From Flabesymbios commensalis (lineage: Eukaryota > Annelida > Polychaeta > Terebellida > Flabelligeridae), in NCBI GenBank assembly GCA_964017125.1, contig OZ024907.1, positions 17,662,715 to 17,726,714 on the forward strand: a stretch of DNA of 64,000 bases, read 5' to 3'. The first letter of the stretch is position 1; every line of letters begins with the position of its first letter. Positions 27,290 through 40,100 of this stretch are shown here, in pieces. The translations under genes were made by a program, and so were the position numbers. Below the pieces are notes generated by a model, which worked only from the letters and a program-made list of their open reading frames with translations, made no database searches and had not been told where the DNA came from.

Positions 27290-30100
27290 CATCGTATAAT
27301 CACAAACCTAAATTTGTGGGTAAAGCAGCAGGTTTCAATACGTGATCGGTGGTAATTCGACGAACCCATCCGAGCAGTGTAAAATCCGACAATAATCATA
27401 CAAAACAATTTAACAACATTTGAATAAACTGGATGAAAAATACAGGGTGGGTGGTTGGCAAACATCATGGGTGCAGCATTACTAAACTTAGCACAACAAG
27501 GAATTATCGTGCTCGGGCCATTCGAGGCTTTAATGTGAGCAATCACAGCGGGTGTCTTACAGTGTAATAATAACTGTGGGTTGCATTGACGCTGTGTGTG
27601 TCGTACCTGATTTAGGCGGACTGGTTGAAGGTGTCCGCAGTGCAGTTACGATTCAACAGTGCTGTACTACATGATTTTTACAATTGCGATGTGTCGCAAA
27701 AAGACATGTTTGAACATGTTTCGAGGTGAAGTGGAACCTGTAGTTCCACGATGTGTCACGTGAAGGACATAACCAGATACGCGACCGGAGCGCCAGACGC
27801 AAGAGTCGTCATCTTGTACTGGCCAATCAGCTTGAAATTTGAAACACACACATGTGCACTTTATCACCGAATGTGCAGTGACAAAGCAGACCTGTGCATA
27901 TAATCGACAGAGATTTAAATCACGAAATTAAGTGAACCAGAATTACAGTCAATAAAAAATCACCAATATCGAGTAGTGGATAACCATTAATATAAAAAAT
28001 AGGCAGTATATAGTTACTAATGTTCGGCAAGCTTAGTATAGGTAGACACAATTAAAATCACTGCTTGAACTCTTAAGTGTCAGTTAACAATGTTGAGTTG
28101 ATGCTGTGAAACTGGAATGTCCAATGTTGAGGTTAGAAATATTTATCTAGAGGAATGTCAAGCTTGAAGTCTGTAAATCTCTGTTTCTGGAAAAAGTGTA
28201 ACCAATATTGGGTTGGTGTCCATTAAAATGTAGATCGGTGTTGGTGACATGAAAAATCCAGTTCAGAATGTGTATGTCTATAAATATGGGGACTTCCCTT
28301 GTGCAGTTGACCACTGTTGTGAAGAGGCAGGGCGGGTGTGTATCTCGACTGGCTGGAGCGGCCGGCACTATGGTAACAGCCAGACTGGTGTGGGGTGTAT
28401 ACGTGTTGTATATGGCAGACATGACCATAGCTGAGCAGCGCTGCAGTCATGCGGTTTCATGCTGTCTGTGATCAGCAAGCACAGTCTATACCATACTGAA
28501 TATATAAGTTTCAAGCAACAAGCGAAAAAAGCCTGTCAAAATCAGTTGACAGTTTATATATTTGACATTTTGTCCATTTGAAATTGTTTATTTATTGAAA
28601 TTATTTAAATATTGAAACACCTAAGTCTGCGGGCCTATTGGCTACTGTGCAGCATATAGGCGTGTTCGAAATGACATACATTTAAATATGCCGATCTATT
28701 ATTGGTCTGAACTTGTCTTGTACTGACGAACCAGCTCACCATGTCAGTGGCTGGTCGCCATGGCCGGCCATCACTCCCTATCTGAACGAATTATGTGCAC
28801 AGCGAATCATTGAAATAGTTCTTGAAATATGGTGATGTTTTGTAGTATGAAGCACCTGAAGTGGGATCATGAGACGAATTGTAGACTGTTGGGGTTGCTG
28901 AGTAGAATACAAGTTCAGTTGAGTAGTGGCGTGTGTGACGTAGTAGACGTGCTATTACAGTTTATTATTAATTGATATATAACACATCAAATTTGTGAGG
29001 ATTTCAGGTCATTTGATATCATGTACAAATGCCAAAATAATTGCTAGGATACTATTCTAAGCTAGAGGGTAATATATAGTTAGTAACTCGACCTGCGTGG
29101 AAATATTTTTCGTGGAAGTCGAAAAACGACAGTAATTGAAATAGTCTAGATAACACAACTGTCAAGTCATATTCACTGAACGTGTAAATTATTCAAATTC
29201 TCTGATATTGAGAAAAATTTTATATTTTTTTTATATATATTCACTTTCAGGAGCGTTCGTTGTGACATCAAAATCGGTCGCTTTGTATTGATACATGTTG
29301 GCTCATGTTGCGTAAAGCCACGGAAGTGTATAGTTTGCGATGTGTGGCAGCAGCTCATTAACATAATTCACCGGCCAGTCGACCTCCTGCTTTGTCTTTA
29401 TGCATGGTGACACGACAGGGTGCACCATCATTACGGAAGACAATAGACTATCTAATGTTAAAATCGAGCTGTGTTAAAAAACAATGCACGATATAAATTT
29501 AATAATGCTTAAAAGCAGTCCAAACATTAAGATATTTTATAGACCAAATAAGACCATTTATTCACATATATCATAGGCAAACATTTTTAAGTGGCCCTAA
29601 TCCTATAAAAAGTTCTATGAATGGAGGTTATAATTTATCAATTCTAAATTTAGAATTGTATATGTGAAAAATATATATTAAGAGAAAAATTCTGGTGGAA
29701 AACCAAGTGAGGTGTTGAAATGATTGAAATGATTTGAGGAATTAGACTATTTTGTCTAAACTTAGATGACTCGTTAAATTTATTACGAAATCCGCCATCT
29801 TGGAAAAAGTAAGGCCGCGTGGATTCTGCCAAAGTCAATAAAGTTTTTCGCTATTTCAGCGAAAACGCATGCACCTGTCTTTGTTCAACTTTTCTAAATA
29901 ATCTATTGTCATTATTTGTACATTTGATCCTTAATCCTCACATACCTTGGAAAAATGAGATTTCATTTTTTAGTTCCCTAACAAATTGTAAGCTTCCATT
30001 TCTGAGTCAATTTTCGATTGACTGGCGATTGTCAGTTCGAATCTTGATCTGACGAAAAGGTAGTTGTGTGTTCGAGTAAAATGCAAATTTGAAATGTCCG
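27290..30100. other. intergenic stretch, no gene recognised
   Basis: Mixed sequence with many short open frames on both strands and no recognisable domain, splice pairing or RNA gene. A short block at 28195-28260 (ccaatattgggttggtgt, ggtgttggtgacatgaaaaa) recurs at 30115-30165. I see nothing else. Confidence 0.4.
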
Positions 30101-30114
30101 TGGTTGATCAAACG

Positions 30115-30570
30115 TTGGAGGTCACCAATATAGGGTGTTGGTGACACGAAAAAACCTGATTAGAAGGGTGCGTGCTTTAATCAAACATCGGGGACCACCA
30201 ATATCGCGTAGCTCCCGATCCTGCGAGTCAAACTCTAAATCCGGCCTGAGCGGCGGTTAGCAATAAAACGTCATTCGAATTACATTGTCTCTCCATCATT
30301 GGTTTATTGTATCAATTCAAAAATGCAAGTTTGTTGTGCACATACTTGGTTAGGGGTGATGGCTTAGCCGCTTTACTACTTCCGCGGGTAGCAGAGCAGC
30401 ACGTCCGTCTGCTAAACTGTCTGGATCATCAGTGCGGTTAAAAGTGCGTAGAAAGTGAGCGTCAGTGAGGCCTGATGGGAGAAAAAAACTCGTCAGCTCC
30501 CAATCCTGTCTAGCCTCAACGGCCAAAAGGAAACCAGTCGCTGGCCCAACAATCTCATAAAACAGCGGAA
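30115..30570 (+). repeat. dispersed repeat R1, copy 2, with preceding block
   Basis: The blocks are those of the copy at 26985, with one 54-base segment near 30374-30430 (tccgcgggtagcagagcagc and on) not present in the first copy. The segment ggtgttggtgacacgaaaaa at its left also occurs at 28230. Orientation is the same as copy 1. Confidence 0.65.
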
Positions 30571-30599
30571 CTGATGGGTGAATGTGGCAATACACATTC

Positions 30600-32380
30600 T
30601 GTACTGATCCACTCGCCAGGTGACTCTTTGGTCAGAATTTCCTAGAGGTCTCAGTTTGTAACCAGTTTGACATGTAAAAGGTATATAATCCAAGTCAACA
30701 TGTTAACAGAGCGATGCTCTTTTGCATCACATATCATTCACTATATAATCCTTATATCGCTGTATCTATTGACAGCTAGGGCAGAATCGTCAACACTAAA
30801 ATAGGTTGCTAATATGAATAGGCATGCCTAGAAAGCGAGCAGAAATTATTATGAACTAAAGTAGGGGCTCATGTAATGACATAGGCTATAAGTAGTCTAT
30901 GAGGCAATGTATTGTGAGGATAACGTGTAGGCTAGACAAATCAGTGCAAATGACAGGCCCTGTCGCAGGGTGTTGAGCGATCCATATATTGTCGGAAGGC
31001 CCAGGCAGCCCACTTGCGTGCTAGCTTAGCACTGCTTAGGAAGTTAGGTCTGAACCAAACAAAGTAACAAACCTGCAACACTGACACAGTTAGATTACAC
31101 TACTATTTACAGAAATGTAGTGTTATATACATCGTCATTGTTTAAAAAGAACAAAATTGAATCTTATGAAAATACGAAAGCCGAAATCTGCCAATACCCA
31201 CAATTTGATAAGTTGTAGGGGGGAATGTTCATGCGGCTATAGTGATATACACATCAACTGTCCCACCCACTCGCTAGGTGGTACCACAATCAGACTGAGC
31301 GATAAAACGGGAAAAGTACGATAGAAATAACTGTCTCAGTATGTGGCCAGTGAGGTTGAACTTTGACATCTGAACAGAAAATAAACAAACAAGATGTCAG
31401 CGCCCATGAACATGATTAGAGGCATGTTGGACCACGAAATATCAGTTCTGACACTGTGCCTGTAAGTGTTAAAAATCAAATCTAATTTTGCTAGTGGACT
31501 GACCACAGGCGGTGCTGGAAAAGCTCGCTCCCACGAGCTGGGATCCTTCCGCCCAAGCTCGCACGTCCGCTCGCTATTATGGTATTATGAATAACTAGAA
31601 CTATAGTTCTGTAGTCATGGGCCAGAACCTAAATGTCCAGGATATAATTAGGAAAAAAACCAAGGAGACAAGCTAAAATATATCTTCAACGTAGATTCTT
31701 TCCACCACCATTGTCGGTGCTAGCCAACATCCATTCAATACTCCCCAGTGAATCGTGCTGCCACATGTCTCTAGATGTAGGCCTACTTCGTACACATGAT
31801 GTAGGCTTAAAATGTTATATTGGCAAAGCATAAACCATTGTCTGCCAACCGTCTACAACTCTGAGCTGACAGTAACCCAAAATTTTTGTAAACGTCTTTT
31901 GTTTGCTGGTAGATATGTCGGTTAACCACCGGTTGCATTAATAGATGCTGGGCCAATCCTTGAATGTTGGCACTCAGAGTTTACTGGACCTACTTGATAT
32001 CACAATTACTGTGCGTCTAAGCTGGCCCTGTGTAGGCTATGCGTGGGAGCTGAGCGCGACGGCCACGGATTCTCACCTATTGCTCGACGTTTTGAAAACA
32101 TCTAATTTACCTATAAATAGTTGAGTAAGGTTGATTATATTACCACAAATTAATGTATAGCTAAAACTGTTTTTGTAATTATTTTAAGAAGAGCATGGTA
32201 ACAATTTGCAATTAAAAAAAAACGGACACGATTTCATAAACTGAATTCCATTTTCCATCTGGGATGTCTGTAAATTATTAATTAAATTTGTAAATCTAAA
32301 TTTAAAAAAGTGTAAATAATGGACCCGAATATGGAGTAAGTGTGTGAAAATGGATTTACGTCGCATATTGCACTTTGTGT
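30600..32380. other. intergenic stretch, no gene recognised
   Basis: AT-rich sequence with weak open frames only. No exon of the membrane-protein family, no RNA gene and no recognisable transposon was found. Confidence 0.4.
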
Positions 32381-32387
32381 GCTGTTC

Positions 32388-32515
32388 CCAGTAAACGCAA
32401 AATATCCGTATATCATTTGTACAATGTTGAATCAACGTTGTTTGATCAGCGTCCGTCGAGCGCGTTGGACCATCGTTGTGTAAATGCTATGCAAATGTTT
32501 TGTGTTGCTGGGTTT
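32388..32515. mobile_element. MITE family M4 copy
   Basis: cccagtaaacgcaaaatatcc at the left and gcaaatgttttgtgttgctggg at the right pair as worn inverted ends around a cgtccgtcgagcg centre. It matches the intact copy at 45709-45811 in layout. Confidence 0.7.
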
Positions 32516-32531
32516 GAGACACGAGAAATAC

Positions 32532-32913
32532 TAAAGGCTCCCACACACCGCAAAGACTCCCTGCGATTTCCTAAAACGCAATCGTTGCAGCAGGTTTCAG
32601 AAAATCGCAGAAAAGCTGGTTCTACGACGGCAGCATGCCATAGCAGCTATTGCAGCGATCTTAGTGGTGACCGTGTAGGCCTTCTAGTGGGTGTTCCGTA
32701 AGCAACAGTAATACATTGCGATCGCGTCGCAGGACATTCCTCATCGCAACAACGTTCCACGTCGCCTAAGAGAGGCCACGACTATGATTGACGACAGCTT
32801 CCGCCGCGACGGGAATCAACGAAACCGTAGTGGCCACACCACACCTATTGTTTAAGATTACTGTTGCGTCTGCAGCAATCGCAGACAGTCTTTGCAGTGT
32901 GTGGGAGCCTTTA
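32532..32913. mobile_element. 380-bp MITE with GGCTCCCACACAC ends
   Basis: Left TAAAGGCTCCCACACACCGC and right inverse GTGTGTGGGAGCCTTTA pair over about 35 bases, extending through aaagactccctgcgattt on one side and aatcgcagacagtcttt on the other. The inside is GC-richer than its surroundings, with many gcgatcg/cgcagca words, and is non-coding. The open frame 32375-32701 runs across its edge and is a by-product. Confidence 0.85.
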
Positions 32914-32994
32914 AGTCTTGGACTATATTTTTACTAATCTTATGAAATTATTTCAAAGGTTCGCTACGGTACGTAATACCATAGATATCATGGT

Positions 32995-33185
32995 GCACTG
33001 AAATGAAATGAATCGGGCTTTAGGCCACCTTTGGGCACATATAGGCTGAACTGGGCCAGGAGAACCTCCTGAGAATGGTGAGATGATTGAGATGACACTG
33101 TCCTCCAGACACAGGATTCGAAATTCGAGCCCTGGCGGTCTGAGGCCGAGCACGCTACCTCTCGGTCACGGAGGCTCCCCACAAT
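32995..33185 (-). mobile_element. SINE, minus strand, 5'-truncated
   Basis: gaatcgggctttaggccacc, ggcacatataggctgaactg, gatgacactgtcctccagac and ctctcggtcacggaggctcc are the reverse complement of the body of the SINE at 46190. The tRNA-like head is missing. The minus-strand open frames here come from the SINE. Confidence 0.8.
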
Positions 33186-33429
33186 ACTAACTCATGGTGC
33201 ACTGCATCCATTCGAACAGTTTGCAGCATTGTTTATGTACATCAAACAGCCGTCTAGATACAAATGCATATTATTCCTTTGGTGTGTTGATACCAATATC
33301 CCCGTGACCCAGTTACAATTACTTATTGGACATGCTGATTCCTGCAAATCAGTTTATTTTTTCTCAAACTAAACAAATATAAGTATTTGTCACCCACTTT
33401 TTGTTCACGATAGCGACACAGAACACAAG

Positions 33430-33660
33430 ATTTCCATTGACAATTACCCCTTACAATGCTGAAATAATAAAGTTTCTTTTATTTGAAATCAGCATAAATG
33501 TCTTAGTTAGCTCTTCCCGCTTCCTTTGTATACCTATGTTATACCGGCATTATAAATATTTTCACTCTTTCAGTGCGGTGATTTCTTAGACGTCAGAATC
33601 TGGCGTTTACAGACGTCATATTCTGACGTCTAAAGTGGATCCCGCGCTGTATAGGTTAAT
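33430..33660. mobile_element. MITE family M2 copy upstream of gene B
   Basis: Contains ccccttacaatgctgaaataa, tttgaaatcagcataaatgtc, ttagacgtcagaatctggcg, gacgtcatattctgacgtc and gcgctgtataggttaa. It ends about 360 bases before the gene B start codon. Confidence 0.7.
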
Positions 33661-34023
33661 CCGTGTAGAAATTGATATAATCTTGGCAGGAGGGGTGTAT
33701 ATCCCAAACATACAATTAGTACTAATTGCCTTTGTATGCCGACAGTGATATTTCTCTCACGGTGACACAACCGTTATTGGGTTACCACAGGTCAAATAAT
33801 CAATCTATTTGGACGGCCTTGCATTTGGCTAATTGCTTAACATAGAACACCACATGAAATGGCCGCTCTTTCAGATGGTAATAGTAGATGGTACCCTGTG
33901 TAACATAATAAGACCGCCGCGTTTGTTTGTTGAATTGGCTGTCTTACCCAATAGTCTTTAATGGACTCAGTATGTAGGTTTCAATGAATGCAATTCAGCG
34001 AAGATATACAGATTTCAATCAAG
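33661..34023 (+). promoter_or_regulatory. presumed promoter and 5' UTR region of gene B
   Basis: The interval between the M2 element and the gene B start codon. No convincing TATA box or initiator stands out. It is assigned as promoter region only from its position; an untranslated first exon farther upstream cannot be excluded. Confidence 0.25.
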
Positions 34024-34114
34024 ATGGGGGCTATCCTAAATCTATTGTTTTTGCGATTCGTCATGTCGTCATTTTTCTTTGCGAACAATTCTAACGTTAT
34101 CTCAGCAATGGAAG
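34024..34114 (+). CDS. gene B exon 1: signal peptide
   Basis: [20 protein letters not shown] and then [10 protein letters not shown], ending one base into a codon before gtaagc. The hydrophobic core and the small residues after it are signal-peptide-like. The leftover base plus cc from exon 2 gives Ala, restoring frame into YDFMGRRF. The next exon is 11.4 kb away, across a LINE. Confidence 0.75.
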
Positions 34115-37100
34115 GTAAGCTACGAAAAAGTCGTCTACACTAACCCTTGTAAAGCTGACATATTTTCGTAAACCATAGGGACCAAAGGTTATTTCAATTG
34201 AAACCAGTCTTAGCTAACCATTTCTGTTTCATTTGGATACCGTACGGATCAATAGTCATTATAATTAGTTTATTTCTTTTAGTGCGAGGACAGTCTTTAT
34301 ATAGACGCCAGAATCTGTCGCTTAAAGACGGTCCTTGCTCTGAAAGGGTTAATAAGAGTAAGATTGAAATTCTATGACTTGTACTGTTAATCACGACTAT
34401 AGTCGTTTTTAACTCGTTGTTTTTAGCCGATTAAATCACTGTTATTGAGAATACAATATTTGCAAATGTTTGGTCTCAAAATAAATAAATATGAGTAACT
34501 GTCACCGACTTGAAATTGTAAGTCACGATAGCGAGACACATCTTCAAGTGGGTGGAAAAGTACATTGTTTAATTTTGCTCTATATGTAAGCCTATGTAAG
34601 CCAATTTTTTAATCAACGCAAGATGAATACACATTTTTAGAAACGACAACACTTGTAATAAGCTTGCATTCTACCAATGACTTAGAAAGTTGTATTTCAC
34701 AGTTCACTGCCTACATTTATACAAATTTGATTCTTAACTATATAAAATGCAAACCAGATATAGTGGGGCGGCATAGCTTGAAATATCACAACAATCTTGC
34801 ATTTTTTGATAAAAACAACACAATTTGCACAGATGTTGACAAGTATATAAGTATCAATTTCTGATATGGATGTTTTTATTGCGATTCCAGAGTCAAATTA
34901 TGGCGGCAAAAATTTTTCGACTAATTTGGGTACACTGATTACATTGAAAATGTTATTTTTACGTTTCAAGGTCATCTAGAGGGCAAAACTAAGATGGTTG
35001 CCAATATCCAACATAAAAATCATCATTTTTTGGCCTGTGACTATTTTTATGTATTTTATTCTCAAATTATAGGTCCAGAGTATGATTGTAAACCTCATTT
35101 ATCACTATTTTAAGAAGTTGAATGAAATTTAATTACTAATTTTTACGTTTCAAGGTCTTCTCGAGGTAAAATAAAAAATTATCGGCCTCCTTGAATTTTC
35201 AACTTTTGACTAATATAGTCCGTAAGCACACGTGGGGGACAAGGCATTGTTTGTTATAAAGCATTTCTTTATACATAAATTTAAAATCCTTCCCGTTCAA
35301 GAATCCGCTGTGTGTAAATATTATATAGATGATTCAAAGTTATTTTCGAGATCATTTTCAAGGTCAAAAGGTCAATTTGAAGGACACAATTATGAGCAAA
35401 TGATATTTAGCAAATGCAAATAAATGCAATACGTCACCTTTATGTGATTTTGTATAATACATTTCTGGTGATCTTTTGATGATTCAAGGAAATTTTCAAG
35501 GTCAATAGGTCAGTTTGAAGATCACATTTACGCAAATACAAATAGGCAGAAGTGTAATACCTCTTTTTGGTGTGATTTTGACTGGAGAATACGTTTATTT
35601 TGACTGGAGAATCATTTCTGATATTATTTTGATGATTGATTTTAGGGTCATTTTCTATGTCAAAAGGTTAAATTTGAAGGTCAAATTTACGAAAAAGCAA
35701 ATAAATAAAAAAAGGAACAGGTGGGATAGGCCTACCTCCTTTTGATTTGATTTTGACTGTAAAATACGTTTGTTTTATTCATTTGGTGATTCAAGGTCAT
35801 CTGCAAGATCATAATGTCAATTTGAAGGTCAAATGAGTCAAAATATATTTATTCAACAAATAAAGCTAGTTCCTGGTGTAATACCTCTCATTTATGGTAT
35901 TGTTTTGATGACTGATGCAGAGCCGGCGGTGGAATTCTATGCAGCTTGTTATTTATTGAGTTCCATAGACGACGAGGATTGTCCGACTTTTCTGAAATAA
36001 CATCAGCTAAATATTTCGATTTAGCTTGTGTCATCATTCTGTTACACATGTGACACTGATGTTTGTAACGAGAACGATCTAGATGTGTGCGAGATCTGCG
36101 CCATGTTCATGCGAGATTGCGGCGAAGGGTTTTAGCCTTCATATATTACTTATTGAGTCATCCATGGAGTTGGTGGTTTTCTGGGTAGAGTCTTTGTAGG
36201 CCTACTTACAGTAGTATTTGTCTGAGATAGAGCAAAGGACAGAATCATACTGTTGACAGAGTGATCAGAGTTCTTTCTTTGGTTTCTTTATTAGATCCGA
36301 ATTTAGCATATCTGAATGAAACGATTCATACTCAATTTTGTTTATTTTTTGGAACGATATTTTTTCCTTGTTTAATTTCTCGTCTCACAACCGTCAATTT
36401 CTGATATGACCGCGAAATGATCTGAAATACCTGCTGCGAAAAAACTGATTTGATAGAATTAGAAGTGCGTTTGTCAATTAGAAGTGCATTGTCAATATCT
36501 TATATATTACATATACATGTGTATTTGTCTCCATCAATATCCATAGCCCTGGGACATTTACACTCAAAAGAGTCTGAAAATTGTTGCAGTAACTGCTAGA
36601 CATAGAAGTATAATCTAAATGCCAAATCTTATGTAATGTTAACCCTTGTGCTGCTGGAACCGCATTTTTTTTTTATTGAATAAAATATACAATACAAAAT
36701 TTGCAGTGTAGTGTCATTAAAACATTGTCAGACCATAATCATGATAATCATGTTCATTTAAAGCAAAGAGTCATATTCAGTAAATATATAAAATAAATAA
36801 AATGATCATTGTCTAAGTCAGTGTTGTATCATCTGGGTAGGATGACACAACAATGACCCAGTCTCGGGCAAACGGCCCACTTCACTGTCCTCCGCCGGTT
36901 CATAGCTGGGTCAAAGTTGCCAGTTTTGGCCCAACTCTAAACCAGCAAAAAGCGAGTGACAGGGTACGCTTGTCATAAAATATGCCGGTATATACACGTC
37001 ACGGAACGGGTCGAATATGACCCTGCATCCCGGCAAACACAGAGCACCAGCCAACATCTGTACAATTTTAGACCGAAGACGTTGGGCCGACGCCGTACAA

Positions 37101-40100
37101 ATGCCATACCAATGCCCTGTGCCTGCCGGGATTGGCCAAAAGTTGAGCGACTGTCGTTATATAATAAGATAAAAAAAAACGTAAGCCATCAAACGCGAGA
37201 CATCGAGCCAATGCCGGTCAATGTCGGCCCACCTTCTGCGACGCCGGACCAGCATCAAAGCGGTACCGGCCCAACGTCTGGCGTTTGCTGAGAAGAGATC
37301 GCCCAGCAAGTCCGATAACAATGCTGAAGCGATGCAGGCACGTCGTCTTCGACGTTGGACCCGCATCAAGCCAACAATGGCTCAACGTCTGGCACTTGCT
37401 GGGTGTCGAGGTTGTCCAACACCGACCCATTATGGTGGACCATTATCATACCAACGCTGGACAGACACCTTACATCAGCTGTCAAATACATATCTTCAGT
37501 CCACCACTCCAGCAAACGCAGACGCCGAACAAGTGTCCTTCCGATGCTGGGCCAGCGCCGCAGGCGCTGAACCAACATCGAAACAACGCCGGCTCAGCGT
37601 CACCTGTCTATTGGGGTGTAAATGGAGTATTTATATAACCAGATAACTAATATACATGTAATGGGATTAATACAATAATAGCAAAAATTGAGTATACCCC
37701 TTTGCTTTTAAAGGCCAGGTCATGTTTTGCTAGAGATGACTCTGAAAAAACAGATGTTGAAACCTCACCAATACTATGGGTGAGGTTTCATCAAAAAGGG
37801 CACCCCAACGCAATCTATTCCTGTGCCCGTGCATAACCGTTTTAAATGTAAAAAGCGGTATGCATGTGCATAGGAATAAAGTTGATGTACTATATTAATT
37901 TTGTATGACAGTTACCTCAAATATCACTCCTCCATACGAAAGTAGTATTTATAATTACATGTAGCAATTATCTAGAAAGAGGAGGATTGATGAGTGAAGC
38001 ATCTGTAAAAAGGTGAAGGGATGTGAACATGAATTTGATGAAATATAATTATTATACATATATATTCATTTAAATTATATATATATATTCATTAATTTAA
38101 AATCTGTTCACAAATTTGTGTTGATAGAGATGAAATAAGCAATTAAATATATGATATTATCATTGACTGTTTTTTCCCCGAAAAAATAAATCTGCATCAT
38201 TATTGTTATTCATAGGATTCAGGAAATAATTGTTCAGAATCTACATGTTATACCAACATGTTATACCAATTAACACAAACGGTATCATGGGTATCATCCG
38301 ATACAGTGAATACACAACAACATTCATAAAACACATTTATATTCAATTATTGTTACTATAAAAAACATACAATATTTCTCATCATATCGCCAATTGAATG
38401 GTCCATATGCTCTACAAGTTCGTATACTTTAACTTTAAATATTAATTCTGTTTTTATATATTGTTTGTATTTTTGAATATAATGAACCATAACTTTACCC
38501 TTGGTAGTTTCATCTTTATATACCAACCAATATTTATAAATTGAGTATCCTAAAATAGACAGTATGTTATTCAATTCTAAGTTATTAGTTAACCCGAAAA
38601 TTAAAGCTTCAACATCAATTCTTATTCCTAAAATTGTAGATATAATATTCCAAAGAGTATTGGTCAGATTACATGAGAATAGCAAATGAGGGATGTCATG
38701 AGCATGTTGACAAAATATACATGAATCATCATCAATTAGTCTCCACTGTTTAAGATTTACTCCACAGGGAAGAATATTATTCAAAATTTTATAGCTAAAC
38801 TCTTTAATTTTTATTTCTTTGATACACACTATTTTTTGTTTAGATATATCTTTTATTTCCAAATCTTGGACTTCTAATCGCCTGTTCCATTTGGCCCAAC
38901 TGAAAGTTACATGGAACGATGAATTATAATTTGTGTACAACACTTTTGATTTGCCTATTATATTTGTGTTTAACCCATCTGCGGCTAGGTTCGGATTATT
39001 TGAATCTATAATTTTAATGTATGGTTTTACAGCATTTTTAACCAACATCATTTGTACTATCCAGTTATTTTTTTACTTCAGTTTATCAAATATGTATTTT
39101 TCATCAATTATTCCATTGTTGATTTTTAAATCCTTTATAACATTAATATCACTCAACTGCCATTCTTTCATATTTAACACATTGTGCATTTTCTTCTCTT
39201 TACTATATACCGTTATATGGCAGTTGCCCCAGAGACATTCCTCTAAAATATCTTTATTTCTAAGGACAGTTTTTTTTGTTACACTTAGCGTATGAAATAA
39301 CAACATCTTGATAGAATTTGGTTAACTTTTTAAGATCTGGTAACATTTCTGCCTTATCAAAGTTCATTTTTGATATTATATTTAAAGTTGGTGTTATTCT
39401 TTCAAAGTTAAATCTTCCCAGGTGACTCCAATTAGAATCTGGACTATCATTTATTTTTTTTAGCCATGAAGCCTTCAGAGCACTGAAAAAACACTCTATA
39501 TTTAACATGTTTGCTCCACCTTCGTTGATGGGTTTATACATAAGTTTTCGTACAATAAAATCTTTTTTACCCCATATAAATTGGAATAGAGTCTTATTTA
39601 TTTGTTTGATTATTAAATCGGGTATTGTTAGGTTTTGTGCCACAAAGATTAGCTTTGATATTGCCAAGGTTTTAATAATTGTTATTTTACCAAATATAGT
39701 TAAATCTCTTGATTTCCATGAAACTAGAGTTTTCTTCATTTTTTTATATTATTATCCCACTTTAATTTCATGCATTCTTCCGCGTCATTTCCTACATATA
39801 TCCCCAGGTATTTTATCGGCTTTTCATTTATTTTTATTCCGTGTACATCTCCTTTTATATCTCTTAATCTACCGATTCCCATACATTCCGTTTTATCGAT
39901 AATAATTTTTAGTCCAGAAACTTCAGAAAATGTTTTCAAGAGTTTGAGGAGAGGAGTAATACTTGTTTCGTCTTCAAGTAAAAAGGTTGTGTCGTCGGCA
40001 TATTGAGTAAGTTTTACTTCCCTTAAAGTGCCTGTGGTGTTTTTTTATTTTTATTCCGTGTATGTTGCGATCTTGTTTAATTTTTATGGATAGTATCTCT

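Noticed and set aside
37157-37646. Several overlapping open frames on both strands
   Set aside because: They come from inverted GC-rich MITE sequence in the LINE 3' region.
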